A stretch of 17,821 nt of DNA, from assembly GCA_964501265.1 (NCBI GenBank), contig CAZCSK010000043.1, positions 1 through 17,821 of the forward strand, given 5' to 3'. A program made the position numbers and the translations under genes. The notes beneath the pieces are model-generated. The model ran no database searches, was not told where the DNA came from, and saw only the letters and a list, made by a program, of their open reading frames with translations. This DNA is from CAZCSK01 sp964501265. GTDB taxonomy: Bacteria; Actinomycetota; CADDZG01; JAHWKV01. Below are positions 14,131-17,821 of this stretch, one piece after another; position 1 is the first letter of the stretch, and each line of letters starts with the position of its first letter.

Positions 14131-14985
14131 GTGCGTAAACGGCTGGCAGGGCTTCTCTTACTCGCAGTTTTCAGCAGTTGCGGAGTCGCCAGCGCGCCCA
14201 GGGCAGGCTCGAGATCGCCATTGCCCAAGCCGTCGGTCACGGATCAGGCGGTCGGCACTTCCAGTGAATCAACTGGCTTCGCTTCACCCGCACCGACGAT
14301 CTCGTGGTCACCCGACTCGAAATACTTGGAGGCTCAGAGGCGTCGCCAGACTTACGTGGATGAATGCGAGAGGCGAAGGCAGGCTGCACGAGATCGAGCA
14401 GGCGCCAAAAGTGCTGAAGAATGGTGCACGGACAACGAGCCTTCGTTTGGCGGGTCGCCTTTCGCGACGACTTTCCTTACGAAGGAACGCGTCGATCTCG
14501 CGCAGGTGCTGGAATGGTGGCCCTACCGGCCCCTGCTCAGGGCGGAGGTGTTTCCACGATCAATACCTCAGGAGAGTTGGTTTGCGGATGGAGCTGACGC
14601 CGCGAGGCCTGGGCGCCGGAGCAATCCTAAGACCGATCGGGCAGCAACGATTCTCGTATACAGCTACGAACCAACGAACCCCCATACGAGCAATGGGTCG
14701 GAGATCCAGGCAGCAGGAGGGTTCATCCTGCGCACCGAATTTCGCCCACCTGGCAGTTCGGCTCCCGGAGGCTACCCAAGCGAAAAGCGCGTAGTTGTGA
14801 GGGGTCGGCCCGCGGGGATGTTCGAGTTTCGCAACCAGGACCCTCGCGTTTTCGGGAGGCGTATCTACTGGCCTGAACTCCTGCTCAGCGGAGGTACGCT
14901 CTCCTTGTCGATAGACAGTTCGCGGGATGTCTACACGGAGGCTCAGGCGCTGGCCTTTGTAGAAAAATTGTTGGAGGTGGGTTAG
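14131..14985 (+). CDS. putative lipoprotein, unknown family
   Basis: This 284-residue protein starts at a GTG at 14131, 13 bp after the preceding secreted-protein gene; the ribosome site is weak, so coupled translation is likely. The N-terminus MRKRLAGLLLLAVFSSCGVAS is a lipoprotein-type signal, with Cys17 as candidate lipidated residue, though the lipobox (FSSC) is imperfect. A Ser/Pro/Thr-rich linker runs to about residue 60, then a charged helix (EAQRRRQTYVDECERRRQ). The C-terminal part has VVVRGRPAGMFEF and SGGTLSLSIDSS, with a closing helix (EAQALAFVEKLLEV). This pattern reminds me of DUF4367-type domains, but that is a weak resemblance. It is probably in one operon with the cysteine-rich protein and would share the GA-repeat promoter. 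Confidence 0.75.
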   Translation: MRKRLAGLLLLAVFSSCGVASAPRAGSRSPLPKPSVTDQAVGTSSESTGFASPAPTISWSPDSKYLEAQRRRQTYVDECERRRQAARDRAGAKSAEEWCTDNEPSFGGSPFATTFLTKERVDLAQVLEWWPYRPLLRAEVFPRSIPQESWFADGADAARPGRRSNPKTDRAATILVYSYEPTNPHTSNGSEIQAAGGFILRTEFRPPGSSAPGGYPSEKRVVVRGRPAGMFEFRNQDPRVFGRRIYWPELLLSGGTLSLSIDSSRDVYTEAQALAFVEKLLEVG

Positions 14986-15115
14986 CGGGGGGCTTTACTG
15001 TCCTGGGCGATCGATTCGCCGCCTTTCCGTCTTTCCCGTCCCTCGCGCCGGAGACTTCCCGAATCGCCGAACTTCGGATCCCTTTGCCGCTGAATTCTCG
15101 CCTCGCCTAAGCCGA

Positions 15116-15142
15116 TTAGCACTCTCGGGCCTGGAGTGCTAA
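15116..15142. promoter_or_regulatory. CIRCE operator (HrcA site)
   Basis: TTAGCACTC, nine bases, then GAGTGCTAA: a perfect 9-9-9 inverted repeat that matches the CIRCE consensus. HrcA binds it and represses heat-shock genes. It lies about 60 bp before the groES start. The rest of the 217-bp gap (14986-15202) has no gene, and no convincing promoter hexamers could be named. Confidence 0.97.
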
Positions 15143-15202
15143 TCTTGGAAAGGCGTCGGTCCCCGGCGTCCAAAAAGAAACCATCAAAAGGAGGAACATC
15201 GC

Positions 15203-15505
15203 ATGGGTCTAAAGCCGCTAGGCGATAGGGTTCTGGTACGAGCCGAAGAGAACGAGGACACACTTCCATCGGGACTGGTTATTCCCGACACTGCTAAGGA
15301 AAAGCCGCAGGAGGGCTACGTGCTCGCCGCCGGGCCCGGTGCCTATGTAGAAGGCAAGCGGATTCCGCTCGACGTCAAGGAAGGCGACCGGGTTGTGTAT
15401 TCCAAGTACGGAGGCACGGAGATCAAGGTCGACGGCGAGGAACTGCTGATTCTCTCCGAGCGCGACATCCTTGCAATAGTTGAGGGTAAATCCAAGAAGA
15501 AGTAA
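15203..15505 (+). CDS. groES: co-chaperonin GroES
   Basis: GroES caps the GroEL folding chamber. It has 100 residues, normal length, with ribosome site aaaaggagg before the ATG. Family blocks are LKPLGDRVLVR at the start, the mobile loop (SGLVIPDTAKEKPQEG, about residues 24-39) that contacts GroEL, the roof-loop region, and VVYSKYGGTEIKVDGEELLI. It is under a CIRCE operator, so it is expected to be induced by heat through HrcA. groEL does not follow: a strong terminator comes 15 bp after the stop, and the next gene is on the other strand. Confidence 0.98.
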   Translation: MGLKPLGDRVLVRAEENEDTLPSGLVIPDTAKEKPQEGYVLAAGPGAYVEGKRIPLDVKEGDRVVYSKYGGTEIKVDGEELLILSERDILAIVEGKSKKK

Positions 15506-15519
15506 GTACCGCAGTTTCT

Positions 15520-15552
15520 AAAAAGACCCCGTCTCAATGGCGGGGTCTTTTT
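15520..15552. terminator. bidirectional Rho-independent terminator
   Basis: aaaaagaccccg (15520-15531) pairs perfectly with cggggtcttttt (15541-15552) over a 9-base loop. T-runs follow the stem on either strand, so it can end groES transcription and that of the convergent M23 peptidase gene. Confidence 0.97.
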
Positions 15553-15560
15553 TTGTGTCG

Positions 15561-16712
15561 TTAGGGCAGGAAGTTCGTCGGGTTCTGAGGGGATCCATTC
15601 ACCCTCACTTCGAAGTGAAGATGGGAACCAGTGCACGATCCGGTGCAGCCGACATATCCAATGATCTGCCCTTGGCTGACCGAGCCGGAAGAGACTGCCT
15701 TGCGGCTTTGGTGGGCATACAAAGTGGCGACGCCCCCGCCATGGTCGATGATTGTGCATATCCCGTAGCCGGATCCGCAGGCTACTCCAGCGATACTCCC
15801 GGCCTTTGATGCGCGAATTGGATCTCCGGTGTTGCCATCGATGTCAATGCCGGGATGGAATCCACCCCATCGTTTGCCGTAGCCGGAGGTGATGCGTCCG
15901 TTGAGCGGCCAAATGAACCCGCTTCTTGAAACCGTCCCCGACGATCTAGAAAGGGATCCTTTCAGGACCGCTGTCAGACGTCGCGACTCCGCCTCCAACT
16001 CCCGCACATGACGTTCGTGATCGGCGATTTGAGTTTGGACGCCACTAAGGGCTGCGCTTCGAGTGGTCCGAGCCGACCCCACCAGGTTCCGCCGTTCTTG
16101 TAGCCAGCGCCTTTGCAGATTAAGGTCGGACTTGATGCGGCCTAAGTCTTCTTTGCGCTCCATGAGGTCTGCCCGAATCCGAGAGGCGTCGAGCATCGTC
16201 TTTCCGTCGATCTCCGACGACACTTCCCAGAAAACTTGAAGCCTTATGAACTCGGTAATGGACTTGGCTGAAAACATGGCCGAGAGGAAAGTCTCCGCGG
16301 GTCCGGTCATGTACAGCCGACGTGCCCTCTGCCTTGAGGCTTCGGCCGCTTTGTCGAAACGAGCCTCGAGTTCGACGATCTGAGCCTCGGACGTGCGAAT
16401 TTCAGATTCAAGGGAAGAAATATCGTGTTCTTGAGTGCGAATTTGTCGGTTAAGTTCGGCGATCTGTTTGTCCAAACGGCTGACTTCGCTCTGGATGGCG
16501 GCGGCCTGACCTCGGGCCTGCTCGAGGCGCTTGCGGGTCTCGGCCAGTTCCCGACGAGTTGCTTCTAGGGCGGAGGATTCACCCGCCGCAACGGAGATTC
16601 CGGGCGTAACGAGGATGGCCACCAGCACTATGACGGCGGCTAGAAAGGACCTTATGAAGTGGGGTTTCGAACAGCTGAACGAAACACATGCAACTCTCCG
16701 CTTAGACGACAA
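15561..16712 (-). CDS. secreted M23 family peptidase with coiled coils (EnvC/NlpD-like)
   Basis: This 383-residue exported protein combines a signal peptide (core AAVIVLVAILVTPGISVAA, cleavage near residue 42), two coiled-coil stretches (about 43-135 and 170-255) and a C-terminal LytM/M23 domain (about 270-383). The zinc ligands are all present: His286 and Asp290 in HPGIDID, and His366 in HLHFEV; His334 in LYAHQ is the catalytic His. It should therefore be an active peptidoglycan endopeptidase, unlike the degenerate EnvC class. Coiled coil plus M23 is typical of FtsEX-linked cell-separation hydrolases. The start is uncertain: TTG at 16712 follows an in-frame stop closely and has no clear ribosome site, but no better in-frame start precedes the signal peptide. 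It converges with groES and ends at the shared terminator. Confidence 0.92.
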   Translation of the reverse strand: MSSKRRVACVSFSCSKPHFIRSFLAAVIVLVAILVTPGISVAAGESSALEATRRELAETRKRLEQARGQAAAIQSEVSRLDKQIAELNRQIRTQEHDISSLESEIRTSEAQIVELEARFDKAAEASRQRARRLYMTGPAETFLSAMFSAKSITEFIRLQVFWEVSSEIDGKTMLDASRIRADLMERKEDLGRIKSDLNLQRRWLQERRNLVGSARTTRSAALSGVQTQIADHERHVRELEAESRRLTAVLKGSLSRSSGTVSRSGFIWPLNGRITSGYGKRWGGFHPGIDIDGNTGDPIRASKAGSIAGVACGSGYGICTIIDHGGGVATLYAHQSRKAVSSGSVSQGQIIGYVGCTGSCTGSHLHFEVRVNGSPQNPTNFLP

Positions 16713-16800
16713 AATCTAACGAGAAGTCCATCGGGGAAAATAAAGAATTCCTTCGGGTCGCGTCCTTCTAAGGGCCATTCTTGTCGTACCTCCCTGTTAA

Positions 16801-16941
16801 AGTCTTAATGTCGCCGTCAGTTCGACGGAGACACAAAACGCCTGTGGAGCGGGAAGCTCTGGCCAAGAAGGTAACTTCTTGGCGAAACTGCCCTCTATGA
16901 AGCAGGAACCGGACAGCAAAGCTCGTGAGAGATTTACATAG
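16801..16941 (+). pseudogene. 3' remnant of an IS200/IS605-family tnpB
   Basis: Reading from 16801, a stop-free frame of 46 codons encodes the typical TnpB C-terminus. It has AVSSTETQNACGAGSSG, then KLPSMKQEP, and ends at a TAG at 16939-16941. These match the NACG and KQEP tail blocks after the last catalytic region of TnpB (OrfB). The catalytic RuvC residues, zinc finger and N-terminal part are missing; an in-frame stop precedes the fragment and no other TnpB piece is visible upstream. The fragment is thus the 3' relic of an insertion, not a working gene. It lies upstream of and antisense to the M23 peptidase transcript direction. Confidence 0.85.
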
Positions 16942-16960
16942 GTTCCGGGGAACGGTTTTC
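16801..16960 (+). ncRNA. omega-RNA-like 3' end of an IS200/IS605 element
   Basis: In this family the 3' part of tnpB and the following right end fold into the omega RNA that guides TnpB. Here the expected elements are visible: a perfect 8-bp hairpin (16862-16869 with 16876-16883, loop ggtaac), the conserved atgaagcaggaacc block (16897-16910), and long-range pairing of ggaacc (16905-16910) with ggttcc (16941-16946). The 3' boundary, and so any guide, is a guess (about 16950-16960). Whether it is transcribed is unknown. Confidence 0.55.
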
Positions 16961-17007
16961 GGATGTACATCCTCCCCCGATCCCCAGGTTATGGGGATGG
17001 GGCTAGG
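16961..17007. other. palindrome and GC hairpin next to the IS remnant
   Basis: ggatgtacatcc (16961-16972) is a perfect 12-bp palindrome. Just after it, atcccca (16980-16986) pairs with tggggat (16992-16998), extended past one bulge by cccc (16975-16978) with gggg (16999-17002). This hairpin lacks a T-run. It could be the subterminal palindrome of the IS right end or a regulator site for the M23 gene. Confidence 0.5.
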
Positions 17008-17028
17008 GTGTCAAGCCGCCGATTCTGG

Positions 17029-17062
17029 CCGTCTGGAGCCGCCGAATACCGGCTCCAGACGG
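17029..17062. other. perfect 13-bp inverted repeat
   Basis: ccgtctggagccg (17029-17041) is perfectly complementary to cggctccagacgg (17050-17062) with an 8-base loop. No T-run follows on either strand, so it is not a usual terminator. It lies between the IS remnant and the GlsB-like gene. Confidence 0.7.
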
Positions 17063-17086
17063 GTTAGGACATGCTGGTCTTGTCGA

Positions 17087-17137
17087 GCGCCCGTAAGGCT
17101 GTAAACCTCTCCGGAGGGAAGAAGGCCTAATGGGCGC
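17087..17137. other. three-tier stem-loop of unknown function
   Basis: gcgccc (17087-17092) pairs with gggcgc (17132-17137), aggc (17096-17099) with gcct (17125-17128), and cctc (17106-17109) with gagg (17114-17117) around the loop tccg. The layered pairing suggests a structured RNA or a 3' end element of the minus-strand GlsB-like gene, which stops at 17156. I could not match it to a riboswitch or SRP RNA. Confidence 0.45.
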
Positions 17138-17155
17138 ACTATCTCGCGGCGAGCC

Positions 17156-17404
17156 TTAGCCGGATCGCCGGCCGGTCATCTGTCGGTAGAGCACCAGCAG
17201 CACCATCGCGGCGATGATCGACCCGATCCAATCGGGGCCCGTAGTGTCACCGAAGATCTGACCCCAGACGTAGCCTCCGACAATTGCTCCCAACACTCCG
17301 ATCGCCAGGGTTCCAATGAACCCCATCGGGTCCTTGCCCGGCATCAGCAACCTGGCAAGCCCTCCCACAATCAGTCCCACCACGATCCACACTATGAAAT
17401 TCAT
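17156..17404 (-). CDS. GlsB/YeaQ/YmgE family stress-response membrane protein
   Basis: This 82-residue protein is of the small, Gly-rich, three-helix membrane family often annotated as transglycosylase-associated or stress response. It starts at the ATG at 17404, behind a strong ribosome site (ggggagga) on the minus strand; the longer in-frame reading from 17527 has no ribosome site and adds hydrophilic residues alien to the family. Segments: FIVWIVVGLIVGGLARLL, then GFIGTLAIGVLGAIVGGYVWG, and IGSIIAAMVLLVLYRQM. The conserved PGKDP motif lies between helices one and two. Function is poorly known; members are linked to envelope or acid stress. It is divergent from the next gene by 89 bp. Confidence 0.92.
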   Translation of the reverse strand: MNFIVWIVVGLIVGGLARLLMPGKDPMGFIGTLAIGVLGAIVGGYVWGQIFGDTTGPDWIGSIIAAMVLLVLYRQMTGRRSG

Positions 17405-17493
17405 GAGGTCCTCCCCTTTCCTGGCTTGACTTAACATCACTTTACCCTTCACCAAACATCGAACCGCGGCAAATGCATGGGAGGATTCAGGGA

Positions 17494-17821
17494 ATGGGTA
17501 TCCTCCATCGCTATCTCGGGACGGCAATCGCCGTCATCTTTGCCAGTATCGCTTTGTGGGGGCTCGTGTCGTGGATCCGCAATCGACACCCTGGGCCCTG
17601 GTTCTGGAGGTTTCTTGGGGCCGGGCAGGCGGCGCTCGTGGTCCAGGCCGTCTTCGGCGTTGTGCTGTTAGTCACCCGCGGCGGCCAACACTGGCTACAT
17701 TACGCTTACGGCGCCTTTCCCCTACTCGTGCTTCTTGTCGCGCATCGCAACTCCAAACGAGTTGAGGGTTTGGAGTGGGCAGCCTTCGCCATCGCCGGAT
17801 TCTTTATCTTCGGCCTTCAAC
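17494..17821 (+). CDS. membrane protein, 3' end outside the window
   Basis: From the ATG at 17494, with ribosome site gggagg about 9 bp upstream, the frame stays open for 109 codons to the window end. It encodes a hydrophobic protein with about four membrane segments: TAIAVIFASIALWGLVSW, then LVVQAVFGVVLLV, then YGAFPLLVLLVA and AAFAIAGFFIFG. An amphipathic region with several Trp (HPGPWFWRFLG) lies between the first two. No family is recognised, and the C-terminus is missing. It is divergent from the GlsB-like gene. Confidence 0.8.
   Translation, partial: MGILHRYLGTAIAVIFASIALWGLVSWIRNRHPGPWFWRFLGAGQAALVVQAVFGVVLLVTRGGQHWLHYAYGAFPLLVLLVAHRNSKRVEGLEWAAFAIAGFFIFGLQ

Noticed and set aside
16801..16960. 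tmRNA or RNase P RNA
   Set aside because: The stretch 'gttcgacgg' hints at tmRNA, but the alanine-like acceptor end and tag frame are missing; the reading frame identifies TnpB instead.
16986..17014. Minus-strand promoter TTGACA, 17 bp, TAACCT
   Set aside because: The -35 is perfect and the spacing ideal, but the -10 matches only three positions and lies within the GC hairpin, far (about 270 bp) from the M23 start. Noted as possible only.
17087..17137. Small SRP RNA
   Set aside because: 'ccggagggaagaaggc' resembles the SRP apical loop, but the conserved AGCAGC and GGTCAGG parts are absent.
16713..17155. Possible c-di-AMP (ydaO-type) riboswitch upstream of the M23 peptidase
   Set aside because: Such riboswitches often precede cell-wall hydrolases, so I read the minus strand for the core conserved blocks, but they are not there. 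The main structured part is explained by the plus-strand IS remnant.

Overview
The window looks like a chromosomal segment of an actinobacterium (Actinomycetota), probably from an uncultured or little-studied lineage. The reasons are the gene order (glmS, NAD(P)HX repair, alr, alpha/beta hydrolase, then tsaE-tsaB-rimI-tsaD and groES), the fairly high GC, frequent GTG starts, and a CIRCE (HrcA) operator at groES. I cannot name a genus. No tRNA, rRNA, CRISPR array or complete mobile element is visible.

Layout. (1) 57-6259, plus strand: a tightly packed run of glmS, bifunctional NAD(P)HX epimerase/dehydratase, alr, a membrane-anchored alpha/beta hydrolase and a NarL-type response regulator. From the dehydratase onward each stop overlaps the next start, which suggests translational coupling. 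(2) 6212-7092, minus strand: an XRE regulator and a nucleotidyltransferase, a likely toxin-antitoxin-type pair whose 3' end runs 48 bp into the response regulator. (3) 7397-8773: two secreted proteins, one with a DUF11-like domain. (4) 8871-13407: a very short leader ORF coupled to a DmpA-family (P1) aminopeptidase, a family 4 uracil-DNA glycosylase, then tsaE-tsaB-rimI-tsaD (tRNA t6A synthesis and ribosomal protein acetylation). (5) 13434-14985: a promoter whose whole spacer is a GA dinucleotide repeat, driving a cysteine-rich secreted protein and a putative lipoprotein. (6) 15116-15552: CIRCE, groES without groEL, and a strong two-way terminator. (7) 15561-16712, minus: an M23 peptidase with coiled coils. 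(8) 16713-17155: a non-coding stretch holding the 3' remnant of an IS200/IS605-type tnpB with its omega-RNA-like end, plus several strong inverted repeats. (9) 17156-17821: a small GlsB/YeaQ-like membrane protein (minus) and a divergent membrane protein cut off by the window end.

How it fits together: the housekeeping backbone serves cell-wall precursor supply (GlmS, Alr), metabolite repair, tRNA modification and protein folding. Between these conserved blocks sit accessory inserts: the regulator/nucleotidyltransferase pair, the secreted proteins and the IS remnant. The most striking signals are the GA-repeat promoter (a candidate phase-variable switch for a surface or secreted protein), the orphan TnpB/omega-RNA remnant, and the leader-ORF hairpin overlapping the start of the peptidase gene.
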